From NCBI RefSeq assembly GCF_003202035.1, contig NZ_QJKC01000023.1, forward strand, positions 1 to 48,442: DNA of 48,442 bases, in the 5' to 3' direction. Positions 9,128-19,650 of this stretch are shown piece after piece (within the stretch, counting starts at the first letter, position 1; every line of letters begins with the position of its first letter). The notes beneath the pieces are model-generated. The model did not search any database. It was not told where the DNA came from and was given only the letters and a program-made list of their open reading frames with translations. A program made the translations under genes and the position numbers. Source of the stretch: Aquitalea magnusonii (GTDB lineage Bacteria > Pseudomonadota > Gammaproteobacteria > Burkholderiales > Chromobacteriaceae).

Positions 9128-9559
9128 ATGCTGCTGAACACCATTCAACCGGGTGACGGCGCCAAGCATGCGAAGCGTCGTGTAGGTCGCGGTATTGGTA
9201 GCGGCCTGGGTAAGACTGCCGGTCGTGGCCATAAGGGTCAGAAGAGCCGCGCAGGTGGTTTCCACAAGGTCGGTTTTGAAGGCGGTCAAATGCCGCTGCA
9301 ACGTCGTCTGCCGAAACGTGGCTTCAAGTCGCTGACTGCTCGCTTCAATGCTGAAGTGCGTCTGTCCGAACTGAATCTGCTGCCGGTTGACGAAATCGAT
9401 CTGTTGGCACTCAAGCAAGCTGGTCTGGTAGACGCACAGGCTCTGGTAGCCAAGGTCATCCTGTCCGGCAAGATCGAGCGTGCTATCAAGCTGCGTGGTA
9501 TTGCAGCGACTGCCGGCGCTCGCGCTGCCATCGAAGCTGCCGGCGGCAGTATTGAATAA
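9128..9559 (+). CDS. rplO: 50S ribosomal protein L15
   Basis: A 143-residue protein, [21 protein letters not shown] glycine-rich basic N-terminal extension ([19 protein letters not shown]) penetrates 23S rRNA, and the globular C-terminus (residues about 75-143) follows. It is a late assembly protein. secY starts 12 nt downstream, the usual order. Confidence 0.98.
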   Translation: MLLNTIQPGDGAKHAKRRVGRGIGSGLGKTAGRGHKGQKSRAGGFHKVGFEGGQMPLQRRLPKRGFKSLTARFNAEVRLSELNLLPVDEIDLLALKQAGLVDAQALVAKVILSGKIERAIKLRGIAATAGARAAIEAAGGSIE

Positions 9560-9570
9560 GGCGCACTTAC

Positions 9571-10890
9571 GTGTCGAAACCTTCTCTAGTGGGAAATGCC
9601 AATAAATTTGGTGATTTGAAGCGCCGCATCATGTTTTTGATCGGAGCTTTGATTGTTTACCGCATCGGCGCGCATATTCCGGTGCCTGGTATCAATCCTG
9701 CCGAACTAGCGAAGTTGTTCCACACGTCGCAGACGGGCCTGCTCGACATGTTCAACATGTTCTCGGGCGGCGCCCTCTCGAGATTCACGGTATTTGCCCT
9801 GGGCATCATGCCGTACATCTCTGCTTCCATCATTCTTCAGCTGGCTTCCGAGGTATTGCCTAGCTTGAAGCAGCTGAAGAAGGAAGGCGATGCGGGACGT
9901 CGTAAGGTAACCCAGTACACACGCTATGCAACCGTATTGCTGGCCTCGTTTCAGAGTTTCAGTATCGCGGTAATGCTGTTTAAGCAGCCTAACCTGGTGG
10001 TGACTGCCCAGTGGGAGTTCTACCTGACAACCGTGGTAACCCTGGTTACCGGCACCATGTTCCTCATGTGGCTGGGTGAGCAGATTACCGAACGCGGTAT
10101 CGGCAACGGTATCTCGCTGATCATCTGTGCAGGTATTGCATCAGGTGTTCCGGCTGCCATTGGCAAGACGCTCACGCTGACCAGTCAAGGCTCGCTGCCC
10201 ATCCTGTTTACCATCGTGCTGTTTGTCGGTGTTGCATTGATGACCTACGTTGTCGTGTTCGCAGAACGCGGTCAGCGCAAGGTATTGGTCAACTATGCCA
10301 AGCGTCAGGTTGGTAATCGTGTCATGCAGGGCCAGAGCACGCATATGCCGCTCAAGCTCAACATGGCAGGGGTGATCCCGCCGATTTTTGCATCCAGCAT
10401 CATCCTGTTTCCTGCCACCATTCTTGGCTGGCTGGGCAACAATGAAAGCCTGGGTTGGCTCAAGGGCGTGGCTGACAAGCTGCATCCCGGACAGCCCATC
10501 TATGTGCTGCTGTATGCAACGGCCATCATTTTCTTCTGTTACTTCTACACCGCTCTCGTTTTCAATCCGAAAGAGACGGCAGATAACCTGAAGAAGAGTG
10601 GTGCTTTCATCCCAGGTATCCGTCCAGGTGAGCAGACTTCGCGTTACATCGAGAAGATCATTCTGCGGCTGACACTTATCGGTGCGATCTACATTACGCT
10701 GGTTTGTCTGTTGCCGGAATTCCTCATCTTGAAGTGGAATGTACCGTTCTACTTCGGTGGTACATCACTGCTGATCATCGTGGTGGTCACCATGGATTTC
10801 ATGGCTCAGGTCCAGTCCTACGTACTGTCGCATCAGTATGAGAGCTTGCTGAAGAAGGCTAACTTCAAAGGCAATGCCCTTACCCGCTGA
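9571..10890 (+). CDS. secY: Protein translocase subunit SecY
   Basis: A 439-residue integral membrane protein, the channel of the SecYEG translocon. The first helix is preceded by [20 protein letters not shown], followed by the plug region and about ten hydrophobic segments. Conserved stretches [33 protein letters not shown] and [20 protein letters not shown] are present. The start is GTG at 9571, preceded by AAGGCG; no better ATG exists, and [16 protein letters not shown] fits homologues. Downstream, where infA would be expected, there is only a broken copy. Confidence 0.98.
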   Translation: MSKPSLVGNANKFGDLKRRIMFLIGALIVYRIGAHIPVPGINPAELAKLFHTSQTGLLDMFNMFSGGALSRFTVFALGIMPYISASIILQLASEVLPSLKQLKKEGDAGRRKVTQYTRYATVLLASFQSFSIAVMLFKQPNLVVTAQWEFYLTTVVTLVTGTMFLMWLGEQITERGIGNGISLIICAGIASGVPAAIGKTLTLTSQGSLPILFTIVLFVGVALMTYVVVFAERGQRKVLVNYAKRQVGNRVMQGQSTHMPLKLNMAGVIPPIFASSIILFPATILGWLGNNESLGWLKGVADKLHPGQPIYVLLYATAIIFFCYFYTALVFNPKETADNLKKSGAFIPGIRPGEQTSRYIEKIILRLTLIGAIYITLVCLLPEFLILKWNVPFYFGGTSLLIIVVVTMDFMAQVQSYVLSHQYESLLKKANFKGNALTR

Positions 10891-10913
10891 CACACGTGTT
10901 CTCGCTGGGTTAT

Positions 10914-11129
10914 ATGGCTAGGTAAGACACCATCCAGATGCAGGGTGAGATCAGGCAGTAGTACCTGGGTGCTGCTGCAGGATCAAACTTGAGAATGGAC
11001 ACGTAGTAATTGGGCGTAAACAGAAATGACACGGATGTTTTCATCTGTGTCCTGGCTGTTTACAAGGTTACGGTGGAACTCATTCCATCCGATTCGACCT
11101 CTGCCCGTATCGTGTTCCGTGCGAAATAA
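10914..11129 (+). pseudogene. infA: Decayed infA (translation initiation factor IF-1) relic
   Basis: Between secY and rpmJ, 216 nt align from start to stop with the roughly 72-codon infA. Codons 5-13 read DTIQMQGEI, an exact IF-1 N-terminal motif. Bases 11064-11126, in the same frame, read KVTVELIPSDSTSARIVFRAK, the IF-1 C-terminus. The middle, 10982-11014, reads IKLENGHVVIG but in another frame. Codon 4 is TAA, and codons 16, 31 and 32 of the starting frame are also stops. CCTGGC at 11051-11056 (the PG before DK) is followed by 4 extra bases. The gene therefore has several stops and at least two frame changes. A functional infA must lie elsewhere; a second copy is common in betaproteobacteria. 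Confidence 0.9.
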
Positions 11130-11165
11130 CGCACTCGCTCTTTTAGAGTAACGAAAGGAACTGAC

Positions 11166-11279
11166 ATGCGAGTACAGCCTTCGGTAAAGAAGATTTGCCG
11201 TAACTGCAAAATCATCCGTCGCAATCGCGTAGTTCGCGTGATCTGCACGGACCCGCGTCACAAGCAAAAGCAAGGCTAA
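11166..11279 (+). CDS. rpmJ: 50S ribosomal protein L36 (zinc-ribbon type)
   Basis: A 37-codon gene. The product starts [19 protein letters not shown] and ends [10 protein letters not shown]. The Cys-x2-Cys, Cys and His that bind zinc in the C+ type L36 are all present. AAAGGAA precedes the ATG by 5 nt. It lies in the classical secY-(infA)-rpmJ-rpsM position and is intact although its neighbour infA is destroyed. Confidence 0.96.
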   Translation: MRVQPSVKKICRNCKIIRRNRVVRVICTDPRHKQKQG

Positions 11280-11282
11280 CAT

Positions 11283-11311
11283 TTGTTAGACCTGACTTTG
11301 CGTGTTACAAT
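11283..11311 (+). promoter_or_regulatory. Candidate promoter of the alpha operon (rpsM-rplQ)
   Basis: TTGTTA (11283-11288), 17-nt spacer, TACAAT (11306-11311) with TG at 11303-11304 as extended -10. It lies 4 nt after the rpmJ stop and leaves a leader of about 30 nt before rpsM. That is too short for the elaborate S4-binding pseudoknot leader known in E. coli. Confidence 0.65.
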
Positions 11312-11349
11312 CGCAAACTTTTCAAGGTCTTAAGGCTTAAGGAAAGAGT

Positions 11350-11712
11350 ATGGCCCGTATTGCAGGGGTAAATATCCCCAATCATGCGCATGCCGTTATC
11401 GGCCTGCAGGCAATTTTCGGCATCGGTCAGACTCGCGCCCAGCAGATTTGTGTTGCTGCCAGCGTGAATCCCTCCACCAAGGTGAAGGATCTGACGGAAG
11501 CTGAGATGGAAACTCTGCGTGAAGAAGTGGCGAAGTTCACCGTTGAAGGTGACCTGCGTCGCGAAATCACCATGAGCATCAAGCGTCTGATGGACATGGG
11601 CTGCTATCGCGGTCTGCGCCATCGTCGTGGCCTGCCGTGTCGCGGTCAGCGCACTCGCACTAACGCTCGTACCCGCAAGGGACCGCGTAAGGCGATCGCC
11701 GGCAAGAAGTAA
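11350..11712 (+). CDS. rpsM: 30S ribosomal protein S13
   Basis: A 120-residue protein, [21 protein letters not shown]13 bridges the 30S head to the large subunit and contacts P-site tRNA through its basic tail, here [37 protein letters not shown] is the family signature. First gene of the alpha group. Confidence 0.99.
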   Translation: MARIAGVNIPNHAHAVIGLQAIFGIGQTRAQQICVAASVNPSTKVKDLTEAEMETLREEVAKFTVEGDLRREITMSIKRLMDMGCYRGLRHRRGLPCRGQRTRTNARTRKGPRKAIAGKK

Positions 11713-11728
11713 CTAAAGGAACACAGAA

Positions 11729-12124
<396 letters not shown>

Positions 12125-12142
12125 TTCGGAGAGTGTGAGAAC

Positions 12143-12763
12143 ATGGCACGTTATATCGGCCCGAAATGTAAGCTCGCTCGTCGTGAAGGCACCGACCTTT
12201 TCCTGAAGAGCGCGCGTCGTGCACTGGATTCCAAGTGCAAACTGGACACCCCTCCTGGCCAGCATGGCGCTCGCAAGAGCCGCCTGTCTGACTACGGTGT
12301 CCAGCTGCGTGAAAAGCAGAAAATCCGCCGTATCTATGGCGTACTCGAGCGCCAGTTCCGCAACTACTTTGCGGAAGCTGTGCGTCGTAAAGGCTCCACT
12401 GGTGAAAACCTGCTGAAGCTGCTCGAGGCGCGTCTGGACAACGTTGTATATCGCATGGGCTTTGGCTCCACTCGTGCAGAAGCACGTCAGCTGGTAAGCC
12501 ACAAGGCTATCGTTGTGAACGGCCAGGTAGTTAACATTCCGTCGTTCCAGGTTAAAGCTGGTGACGTTGTGTCTGTCCGCGAAAAGGCCAAGAAACAGGC
12601 CCGTATCGTAGAAGGTCTGGCTCTGGCTGAGCAAGGTGGTTTCCCTACTTGGGTGTCGGTTGACTCCAAGAAAATGGAAGGCGTCTTCAAATCTGCTCCG
12701 GAACGTTCCGAACTGTCTAGCGATATCAACGAACAACTCGTTGTGGAATTCTACTCCAAGTAA
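12143..12763 (+). CDS. rpsD: 30S ribosomal protein S4
   Basis: A 206-residue 16S rRNA primary binder with an S4 RNA-binding domain (residues about 95-160; [20 protein letters not shown]). The N-terminal region [20 protein letters not shown] and [14 protein letters not shown] match the zinc-free proteobacterial form. In E. coli S4 represses the alpha operon; the short leader here leaves that open. Confidence 0.99.
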   Translation: MARYIGPKCKLARREGTDLFLKSARRALDSKCKLDTPPGQHGARKSRLSDYGVQLREKQKIRRIYGVLERQFRNYFAEAVRRKGSTGENLLKLLEARLDNVVYRMGFGSTRAEARQLVSHKAIVVNGQVVNIPSFQVKAGDVVSVREKAKKQARIVEGLALAEQGGFPTWVSVDSKKMEGVFKSAPERSELSSDINEQLVVEFYSK

Positions 12764-12786
12764 TCGCTAGCTCTTAGGGAATGACT

Positions 12787-13770
12787 ATGCAAAACAGCGC
12801 TTCGGAATTTTTGAAACCTCGTCTGATTGACGTGCAGCCGGTCTCCGCGACCCATGCACGCGTATCGATGGAGCCGTTCGAGCGTGGGTATGCCCACACT
12901 CTGGGAAACTCGCTGCGCCGCATTCTGCTGTCGTCGATGCCGGGCTTTGCTCCTACCGAAGTGACTATCGCTGGCGTTTTGCATGAGTATTCCGCACTTG
13001 ATGGCGTGCGTGAGGATGTCGTAGACATCCTCCTCAACCTCAAGGGCGTAGTGCTTAAGCTGCATGGTCGTGACAGTGTTGTGCTGACCCTGAAAAAGGA
13101 AGGCGAAGGCGCTGTCTTGGCTGGCGATATCGAGTTGCCGCATGACGTGGAAGTGATCAATCCGGAACACGTGATTGCTCATCTCTCCGTTGGTGGCAAA
13201 ATCGACATGGAGATCAAGGTCGAAAAAGGCCGTGGCTATCAGCCTGTGTCTGTTCGGTCCATGCATGAAGAAAACCGTTCCATCGGTACCATTCAACTGG
13301 ATGCTTCTTTCTCGCCGGTTCGCCGTGTGAGCTTTGCAGTGGAAAGCGCCCGTGTTGAGCAACGTACCGACCTCGACCGCCTGGTTCTCGATATCGAGAC
13401 CAATGGCGTCATCGAACCGGAACAGGCCGTGCGTAATGCTGCACGTATTCTGATGGATCAGCTGTCGATCTTTGCTGACCTCCAAGGCACAGCGGTTGAA
13501 GAAGTCGTTGAAAAGGCGCCGCCGATCGATCCGATCTTGCTGCGTCCGGTAGACGATCTTGAACTGACGGTTCGTTCGGCCAACTGCCTGAAGGCAGAGA
13601 ACATTTACTACATCGGCGATCTGATCCAGCGTACTGAAACCGAGCTTCTGAAGACTCCGAACCTCGGTCGCAAGTCGCTGAACGAGATCAAAGAAGTTCT
13701 CGCTTCGAAGGGCCTGACTCTCGGCATGAAGCTCGAGAATTGGCCTCCGGCTGGTCTGGAAAAGCCGTAA
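12787..13770 (+). CDS. rpoA: DNA-directed RNA polymerase subunit alpha
   Basis: A 327-residue protein. The N-terminal assembly domain (to about residue 230) contains [17 protein letters not shown]. The C-terminal domain (from about 245; [35 protein letters not shown]) contacts UP elements and activators. Two ATGs are in frame. ATG 12787 is chosen because AGGGA at 12776-12780 sits 6 nt before it but directly abuts the ATG at 12781, and [12 protein letters not shown] matches homologues. Confidence 0.97.
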   Translation: MQNSASEFLKPRLIDVQPVSATHARVSMEPFERGYAHTLGNSLRRILLSSMPGFAPTEVTIAGVLHEYSALDGVREDVVDILLNLKGVVLKLHGRDSVVLTLKKEGEGAVLAGDIELPHDVEVINPEHVIAHLSVGGKIDMEIKVEKGRGYQPVSVRSMHEENRSIGTIQLDASFSPVRRVSFAVESARVEQRTDLDRLVLDIETNGVIEPEQAVRNAARILMDQLSIFADLQGTAVEEVVEKAPPIDPILLRPVDDLELTVRSANCLKAENIYYIGDLIQRTETELLKTPNLGRKSLNEIKEVLASKGLTLGMKLENWPPAGLEKP

Positions 13771-13794
13771 GTTTGAGACTAAAGGACATTAACA

Positions 13795-14190
13795 ATGCGT
13801 CATCGTTACAGTAATCGTAAACTGAACCGCACGACCAGCCATCGTCTGGCGATGCTGCGCAACATGGCGAATTCGCTGCTGAAGCACGAAGTTATCGTGA
13901 CCACGCTGCCGAAAGCCAAGGAACTGCGTCGTGTGGCCGAGCCGCTGATTACGCTCGGCAAAAAGCCGTCTCTCGCCAACCGTCGTCTGGCGTTTGACCG
14001 CACTCGTGACCGCGATATCGTGGTTAAACTCTTCGACGAACTCGGCCCGCGCTTCTCCGCCCGCAATGGTGGTTATGTGCGTATCCTGAAGTACGGTTTC
14101 CGCAAGGGCGACAATGCCCCGTTGGCTCTGGTTGAGCTGGTGGATCGTGCTGAAGATGCCGTCGCAGTCGTGGATGACTCCGCTGAGTAA
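13795..14190 (+). CDS. rplQ: 50S ribosomal protein L17
   Basis: A 131-residue protein: [40 protein letters not shown], and [21 protein letters not shown]17 lies at the tunnel exit region on the solvent side. It is the last gene of the ribosomal block and is followed within 20 nt by a strong terminator. Confidence 0.98.
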   Translation: MRHRYSNRKLNRTTSHRLAMLRNMANSLLKHEVIVTTLPKAKELRRVAEPLITLGKKPSLANRRLAFDRTRDRDIVVKLFDELGPRFSARNGGYVRILKYGFRKGDNAPLALVELVDRAEDAVAVVDDSAE

Positions 14191-14207
14191 TCTTCAGTGA
14201 AGTTGTG

Positions 14208-14235
14208 AAAAAAGCCAGCGCAAGCTGGCTTTTTT
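14208..14235 (+). terminator. Terminator ending the ribosomal cluster (bidirectional shape)
   Basis: GCCAGC (14214-14219), loop GCAA, GCTGGC (14224-14229), flanked by six A on the left and six T on the right. It can terminate rplQ transcripts on the plus strand and, by symmetry, transcripts arriving from the convergent MOSC gene. Confidence 0.9.
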
Positions 14236-14349
14236 CATTGTTGGTCGCCTTGTCCTGCCAGGGCTGCTTGTCTGGCGTGGGCAAGCAGGCGGAGAGCCTG
14301 CCGCTACCCCCGTTAGCTTGAGCAGAATGCGCCCGTGCTACGGTATCGC

Positions 14350-15147
14350 TTAGAAGGTGTAGCGGGACTCCACCACCTCCACTGCAGCACCCAGCTGCAG
14401 TATCCCTTCACTACGCGCGATCAGGTTGACCCCAAAGCAGATGCCCTCGGGCAACTGACGGGTACGAATCAAGGTGCGCATCGGCTCATTGTCTGCAGAA
14501 AATTCGCCGGTGAGTGGATTCACCGTGGTCAACTGGCAGCGGGTGCAGGGTTTTGCCACCTCAAACAGGATGTCGCCAATACGGAGCAGGCTCCAGTCGT
14601 CTTCTTCATAAGGCAAGGCATCGCTGATCACCAGATTCGGGCGGAAGTGACGCAGGCTGACGGGCTGTGCCAGTTCCTGATTCAAGGCATCCAGCGAAGC
14701 CTGATTGACCAGCAGATAAGGATAGCCGTCGGCAAACGACATCGGCGTGCTGGCCTCTTGCAAGACACGACGCGATTGCATGCCCAGCCACAGCAACTTG
14801 CATGGCACGCCCATGTACTGGCTCAAGCACTCATCCACCTTGGGGTCACCGTGCAGCGCGCTGAATTCATCCTTCCATACTGCCGTGACCACTGGCTGGG
14901 TATAGACCTGGGTCATGGCCATCACCGGGGTCATGCCGGGTGCTTTGAGCAGCATGCCGCCGGGAATCAGATCCATCTCGATCAATACCATGCGCGGAAA
15001 TTCGCGCGCAGTCAGAAAACGGCCCTCCGGGGTGACCAGCAGCCATTCGCGGTCGTGCAGCAGACCTTGCTGGCTGGCATAGGCACGGCTGTAGCTGATA
15101 CCGCGGGCCGATTTCATCGGATGCACAAACATCTGGCTCAGTTGCAT
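14350..15147 (-). CDS. MOSC domain-containing protein
   Basis: A 265-residue protein. The N-terminal MOSC beta-barrel domain (MFVHPMKSARGISYSRAYAS, then HDREWLLVTPEGRFLTARE) precedes the MOSC domain, whose conserved cysteine lies in KPCTRCQLTTVNPLTGEFS. MOSC proteins bind the sulfurated molybdenum cofactor; members such as YcbX/mARC reduce N-hydroxylated compounds. The YcbX-type C-terminal ferredoxin domain is absent, so any electron donor must be another protein. It stands alone, convergent with rplQ. Confidence 0.9.
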   Translation of the reverse strand: MQLSQMFVHPMKSARGISYSRAYASQQGLLHDREWLLVTPEGRFLTAREFPRMVLIEMDLIPGGMLLKAPGMTPVMAMTQVYTQPVVTAVWKDEFSALHGDPKVDECLSQYMGVPCKLLWLGMQSRRVLQEASTPMSFADGYPYLLVNQASLDALNQELAQPVSLRHFRPNLVISDALPYEEDDWSLLRIGDILFEVAKPCTRCQLTTVNPLTGEFSADNEPMRTLIRTRQLPEGICFGVNLIARSEGILQLGAAVEVVESRYTF

Positions 15148-15183
15148 GGAAACTCCGCTAAAAATGGTGGATTGCCGCCCATG

Positions 15184-16602
15184 CTAGCATTGCCGGCCGG
15201 TGCTGGCACGGGGTGGATCCTGCAGGAAATGCCACAAGCGTTCATCCTGGCTATAGGCAACATTAAAGCGCAGCCAATTGCTGGCTTCGCCATAGGGGCG
15301 GAACAGGTGGCCTGGCGCCAGCAGGATGTCCTGTTTCAAGGCCTGCTCGGCCAGCTGCATGCTGTCGATGGCTTGTGGCGGCCTGGCGCACAGGAACAGC
15401 CCGTTGGCAGGACGGGTAAACAGCTCCCATCCCAGTGCCTGCAAACGCTCGGCGGCAAGAAACTGCGCCTCGGCCAGCCGTGACTTCAGTTTTTCCACCT
15501 GACGGCGGTAGCGCCCTTCATTGAGCATTTCCAGCACCACGCGTTCATTCAGCTCCGGCGTGGTCAAACCGGACATCATTTTGTAGCGCAGCAGTTTTTC
15601 CACACAGTCGGCCGGGCAGGCGATAAAACCCACGCGCAAGCCTGGCGACAGGGTCTTGGAAAAACTGTCGATATAGATGACGCGGCGCAGGCCATCCAGC
15701 GCTGCCAGCGTGGGTTGGCGGCCATGGGTGAAGTCGCCCGAGACATTGTCCTCCACCAGCAGCAAATCGTATTGCTCGGCCAGTTTGAGCACCTGATGCG
15801 CGGTTTGTACGGAATAGCTGGCACCGGTGGGATTCTGCAACCAGGGATTGGTGAAAAAAGCGCGCGGCCGGTGTGTTTCGAGCAAGGCCTGCAAGGCGGT
15901 GATATCCGGTCCTTGCTCGGTCCAGGGCACGCCCACCAGATTGAAACCGCGAAAAGCCAGGCAGGACAGGAGATTGCAGTAGCCCGGATCATCGACCAGG
16001 ATGGTATCGCCCGGGCGCAGCAGCGCACAGGCCACCATATCCAGCGCCTTGCTGGCACCCTGTGTCAGCAGGATGTCATCACCCTGTACCGGTACACCTT
16101 TTTCTGCCAGCTGTTGTGCCAGTTGCCGGCGTAATACCGGATAGCCCTTGGGATCGCCGTAGCGCAGATTCATGTCACCATGCCGCGCCAGCGCCCGCAG
16201 GGCTTTCTGCTGGGCTTCGATGTCATACCAGGCGGGTGGCAGCCAGCCGCAACCGGCTTGCAAGGCCTGTTCCGAGTGCTCGTAGACATTGCGCAACAGC
16301 CAGTGCTCATCGATGGGCAGATCTTCCAGTCGCGCCGCCTGACGCAGGCTGCTGGCTCGCTGGCGTACTTCCACATAAAAGCCCGAGCCGGGCCGCGAGC
16401 GCAGATAGCCTTGTGACAGCAAGCGGTCATAGGCTTCGACCACGGTAAAGGGGCTGACGCCATTTTCGGTGGCGAAGCGCCGTATCGAGGGTATGCGTGT
16501 ACCGGGACGCCAGTGGCCGGCGTCGATGGCCTGGCTGATGGCGCTGACAATGGCGTCGACCAGGGTCTGGCCGGCTTGGGGGGTGATGCTCAGGCTGGTC
16601 AT
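15184..16602 (-). CDS. MocR/GabR-family transcriptional regulator (GntR HTH + aminotransferase fold)
   Basis: A 472-residue protein. Residues about 10-75 are a GntR-type winged helix (GHWRPGTRIPSIRRFATENG, SPFTVVEAYDRLLSQGYLRS). The rest is a class I/II aminotransferase fold with a PLP lysine in IDSFSKTLSPGLRVGF and substrate-site motifs LTQGASKALDM and NPWLQNPTGAS. MocR proteins use PLP and an amino-acid effector to control adjacent transport or catabolic genes. It is divergent from the transaminase/dehydrogenase pair, its probable target. Upstream in-frame starts exist (TTG 16623, ATG 16614); ATG 16602 is chosen because GGA lies 7 nt upstream. Confidence 0.92.
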   Translation of the reverse strand: MTSLSITPQAGQTLVDAIVSAISQAIDAGHWRPGTRIPSIRRFATENGVSPFTVVEAYDRLLSQGYLRSRPGSGFYVEVRQRASSLRQAARLEDLPIDEHWLLRNVYEHSEQALQAGCGWLPPAWYDIEAQQKALRALARHGDMNLRYGDPKGYPVLRRQLAQQLAEKGVPVQGDDILLTQGASKALDMVACALLRPGDTILVDDPGYCNLLSCLAFRGFNLVGVPWTEQGPDITALQALLETHRPRAFFTNPWLQNPTGASYSVQTAHQVLKLAEQYDLLLVEDNVSGDFTHGRQPTLAALDGLRRVIYIDSFSKTLSPGLRVGFIACPADCVEKLLRYKMMSGLTTPELNERVVLEMLNEGRYRRQVEKLKSRLAEAQFLAAERLQALGWELFTRPANGLFLCARPPQAIDSMQLAEQALKQDILLAPGHLFRPYGEASNWLRFNVAYSQDERLWHFLQDPPRASTGRQC

Positions 16603-16640
16603 GGGTTTTTCCATTGCAGGCAAGGGGGCTGCTGCTTGAA

Positions 16641-16709
16641 CTGTACTGGTGATTTGACCTGTACGGTCCCGGCAAATATCTGCATAACTGTACCTGTGAT
16701 TGTATTGGT
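16641..16709. promoter_or_regulatory. Candidate MocR operator region with repeated CTGTAC-type sites
   Basis: Four related direct repeats in the divergent intergenic region: CTGTACTGGT (16641), CTGTACGGTC (16659), CTGTACCTGT (16688) and the degenerate TTGTATTGGT (16700). Directly repeated half-sites between a MocR gene and its target are typical of this family (GabR, PdxR, TauR). A possible -35 TTGACC (16654-16659) overlaps the second repeat; the -10 is weak (TATCTG, 16677-16682). Confidence 0.45.
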
Positions 16710-16767
16710 GTGATGACTAAATTGTCAGACATCAGGCAGAGACGACTGCCGTCAGGAGGAAGAACAC

Positions 16768-18084
16768 ATGACCGAACTCAATATGGACGCATTCTGGATG
16801 CCGTTTACGGCCAACCGCCACTTCAAGAGCGCACCGCGCATGCTGGTGAGTGCGGATGGCATGTACTACAAGGACGATGCCGGCCGCGAGATCATGGACG
16901 GCTGTGCCGGCCTGTGGTGCGTGAATGCCGGTCACAATCGCAAGCCGATTGTGGAAGCCATCCAGAAGCAGATTGCCACCCTGGACTATGCGCCGCCCTT
17001 CCAGATCGGCCATCCCAAGGCTTTCGAGGCCGCGGAAAAGCTGGCGGCCATGGCCCCCAAGGGTTTGTCCAAGGTGTTCTATGTCAACTCCGGTTCTGAA
17101 GCAGCCGATACCGCGTTGAAGATGGCAGTGGCCTATCACCGCGTGCGCGGTGATGCAGCCCGCGTCAAGCTGATCGGCCGCGAGCGTGGTTATCACGGTG
17201 TCAACTTCGGTGGTATTTCGGTGGGCGGTATTGCCGGCAACCGCAAGCTGTTCCCGGTGGCGCTGCCGGCGGTCGATCACCTGCGCAGCACCCACGACCT
17301 GTCGCGCAATGCCTTTAGCCGTGGTGAGCCGGAATTCGGTGCCGAATTCGCCGACGAGCTGGAGGCGCGGATTACCACCCTGCATGACCCGTCCACCATC
17401 GCTGCCGTGATGGTCGAGCCGATGGCCGGTTCCACCGGTGTGCTGATTCCGCCCAAGGGCTATCTCAAGCGCCTGCGCCAGATCTGCGACAAATACGGCA
17501 TCTTGCTGATTTTTGATGAAGTGATCACCGGTTTCGGTCGTCTGGGTGCGGATTGGGCTGCCAACAAATTCGATGTGCTGCCCGACATCATCACCTGCGC
17601 CAAGGGCCTGTCCAATGGCGTGGTGCCGATGGGCGCGCTGCTGGTCAAGCCGGAAATTCACGATGCCTTCATGGCAGCGGCGGCTGATCGTGCCATCGAG
17701 TTTCCGCACGGCTACACCTATTCGGCACACCCGCTGGCCTGCGCCGCCTCCATTGCCACGCTGGACCTGTACCAGGAAGAGGGCCTGTTCCAGCGCGCCG
17801 CCGCCTTGTCCGGCCTGTTCGAAAGCAAGGCGCACCAGCTCCAGGGGGTGAAAAACGTCAAGGACATCCGCAACCTGGGCCTGGTGGCCGGTATCGAGCT
17901 GGACAGCCGTCCGGGTGCGCCGGGTGCGCGTGGCTTCGATGTCTTCCTCAAGTGCTGGGAAGCCGGGGTACTGGTGCGCTTTACCGGTGACATCATCGCG
18001 GTATCGCCGCCGCTGATCATCAGCGAAGCCGAGATCGACCGCTTGTTTGCCGTGATCGGCGAAGCCATCCAGGCCACGGCCTGA
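16768..18084 (+). CDS. Omega-amino acid (beta-alanine):pyruvate transaminase
   Basis: A 438-residue class III aminotransferase. PLP-binding features are [12 protein letters not shown] (about 109-120), [13 protein letters not shown] with Asp250, and the Schiff-base lysine Lys279 in [14 protein letters not shown]. The N-terminus ([14 protein letters not shown]) and [20 protein letters not shown] are diagnostic of the BauA/omega-APT group, which moves the amino group of beta-alanine or similar omega-amines to pyruvate, giving malonate semialdehyde and alanine. The following CoA-acylating semialdehyde dehydrogenase fits that product. AGGAGG precedes the ATG. The exact substrate is inferred. Confidence 0.9.
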   Translation: MTELNMDAFWMPFTANRHFKSAPRMLVSADGMYYKDDAGREIMDGCAGLWCVNAGHNRKPIVEAIQKQIATLDYAPPFQIGHPKAFEAAEKLAAMAPKGLSKVFYVNSGSEAADTALKMAVAYHRVRGDAARVKLIGRERGYHGVNFGGISVGGIAGNRKLFPVALPAVDHLRSTHDLSRNAFSRGEPEFGAEFADELEARITTLHDPSTIAAVMVEPMAGSTGVLIPPKGYLKRLRQICDKYGILLIFDEVITGFGRLGADWAANKFDVLPDIITCAKGLSNGVVPMGALLVKPEIHDAFMAAAADRAIEFPHGYTYSAHPLACAASIATLDLYQEEGLFQRAAALSGLFESKAHQLQGVKNVKDIRNLGLVAGIELDSRPGAPGARGFDVFLKCWEAGVLVRFTGDIIAVSPPLIISEAEIDRLFAVIGEAIQATA

Positions 18085-18119
18085 ACCTATACCTCCAGCA
18101 AGAACGGACAGGATTCAAG

Positions 18120-19607
18120 ATGAAAACCATTGCACATTTTATTGGCGGTGAGCTGTACCAGGGCCAAAGCGGCCGCGTGGCCGATGTTTACAATCCGGCG
18201 CTGGGCGAAGTGGTGGCGCAGGTTGGTCTGGCCAGTGTGGATGAAGTGAACGCCGCCGTTGCCAATGCCCGCCGCGCCTTCCCGGCCTGGGCGGAAACCT
18301 CGCCGCTGAAGCGGGCGCGGGTGATGTTCAAGTTCAAGGAGCTGCTGGAAGCCAATCAGCGCCAGCTGGCGGAAATCATCTCCGCCGAACACGGCAAGGT
18401 GGTGTCGGATGCGCTGGGTGAAGTCACCCGTGGTCTGGAAGTGGTGGAGTTTGCCTGCGGTATTCCGCAGCTGCTCAAGGGAGAGTTCACCGAGCAGGTG
18501 GGCAGCGGCATCGACAGCCACTCCATGCGCCAGCCGCTGGGGGTGGTGGCCGGTATCACACCGTTCAACTTCCCGGCCATGGTGCCGCTATGGATGCTGC
18601 CGGTGGCCATTGCCTGCGGTAACTGCTTTGTGCTCAAGCCCTCCGAGCGTGACCCCTCTGCCGCGCTGTTCCTGGCCGATCTGTTGCAGCAGGCAGGCTT
18701 GCCGGACGGGGTGTTCAATGTGGTGCACGGTGACAAGCTGGCGGTGGACACGCTGTTGACCCACCCGGATGTGGCGGCCATCAGCTTTGTCGGCTCCACG
18801 CCGATTGCCCAGTACATCTATGAAACCGGTGCCCGCCACGGCAAGCGCGTGCAGGCACTGGGCGGCGCAAAGAACCATATGGTGGTGATGCCGGATGCCG
18901 ATCTGGATGGCACGGTAGAAGCGCTGATGGGGGCGGGTTACGGTTCGGCCGGTGAGCGTTGCATGGCGATTTCGGTTGCGGTGGCCGTCGGCGATGTCGC
19001 GGACAAGCTGGTGGAGCGGCTGAAGGCGCGTGCCGCCACGCTGAAAATCGGCGTGGGTGCCGATGCCGCTGCCGAGATGGGGCCGCTGGTGACCCGTCAG
19101 CATCGCGACAAGGTCAAAGGCTATGTCGACCAGGGTGTGGCCGAAGGCGCAACATTGTTGCTGGACGGGCGTGATTATCAGCACCCAGGCCATGAGAACG
19201 GTTTCTTCCTCGGCCCCTGCCTGTTTGATCACGTCACCCCGGAAATGACCATCTACAAGGAAGAAATTTTCGGGCCGGTATTGTCGGTGGTCCGGGTGCC
19301 GGATTTCGATAGCGCGGTCAATCTGATCAACGCGCATCCCTATGCCAATGGCACGGCCATCTTCACCCGCTCCGGCGGGGCGGCGCGCGAATTCTCCCAC
19401 CGCATCCAGGTGGGCATGGTCGGTGTGAATGTGCCGATTCCGGTGCCCATGGCCTTCCACAGCTTTGGTGGTTGGAAAGCCTCGCTGTTTGGTGACCATC
19501 ACATGCATGGTCCGGAAGGGGTGCGTTTCTACACCCGCATGAAGACCATCACCAGCCGCTGGCCGGAAAAACTGACCGCCGAATTCGTGATGCCCACCAT
19601 GAAATAA
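18120..19607 (+). CDS. mmsA: CoA-acylating (methyl)malonate-semialdehyde dehydrogenase
   Basis: A 495-residue ALDH-superfamily enzyme. Catalytic Cys281 is in [13 protein letters not shown]. The usual catalytic glutamate motif is replaced by [11 protein letters not shown], the hallmark of the CoA-dependent MmsA/IolA subgroup, and [17 protein letters not shown] is typical. It converts malonate or methylmalonate semialdehyde, NAD+ and CoA to acetyl- or propionyl-CoA and CO2. It sits 35 nt behind the transaminase, forming a two-step beta-alanine/beta-aminoisobutyrate route, and ends at a strong terminator. Confidence 0.93.
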   Translation: MKTIAHFIGGELYQGQSGRVADVYNPALGEVVAQVGLASVDEVNAAVANARRAFPAWAETSPLKRARVMFKFKELLEANQRQLAEIISAEHGKVVSDALGEVTRGLEVVEFACGIPQLLKGEFTEQVGSGIDSHSMRQPLGVVAGITPFNFPAMVPLWMLPVAIACGNCFVLKPSERDPSAALFLADLLQQAGLPDGVFNVVHGDKLAVDTLLTHPDVAAISFVGSTPIAQYIYETGARHGKRVQALGGAKNHMVVMPDADLDGTVEALMGAGYGSAGERCMAISVAVAVGDVADKLVERLKARAATLKIGVGADAAAEMGPLVTRQHRDKVKGYVDQGVAEGATLLLDGRDYQHPGHENGFFLGPCLFDHVTPEMTIYKEEIFGPVLSVVRVPDFDSAVNLINAHPYANGTAIFTRSGGAAREFSHRIQVGMVGVNVPIPVPMAFHSFGGWKASLFGDHHMHGPEGVRFYTRMKTITSRWPEKLTAEFVMPTMK

Positions 19608-19650
19608 GGACGACCCAGAGGCGGCGCCTGCGGGCGACCCATCTCTTTTG

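Noticed and set aside
14285-14301. GCAGGC/GCCTGC hairpin after the MOSC gene as its terminator
   Set aside because: The stem is short and has no T run on the minus strand; the symmetrical terminator at 14208-14235 is a better candidate.
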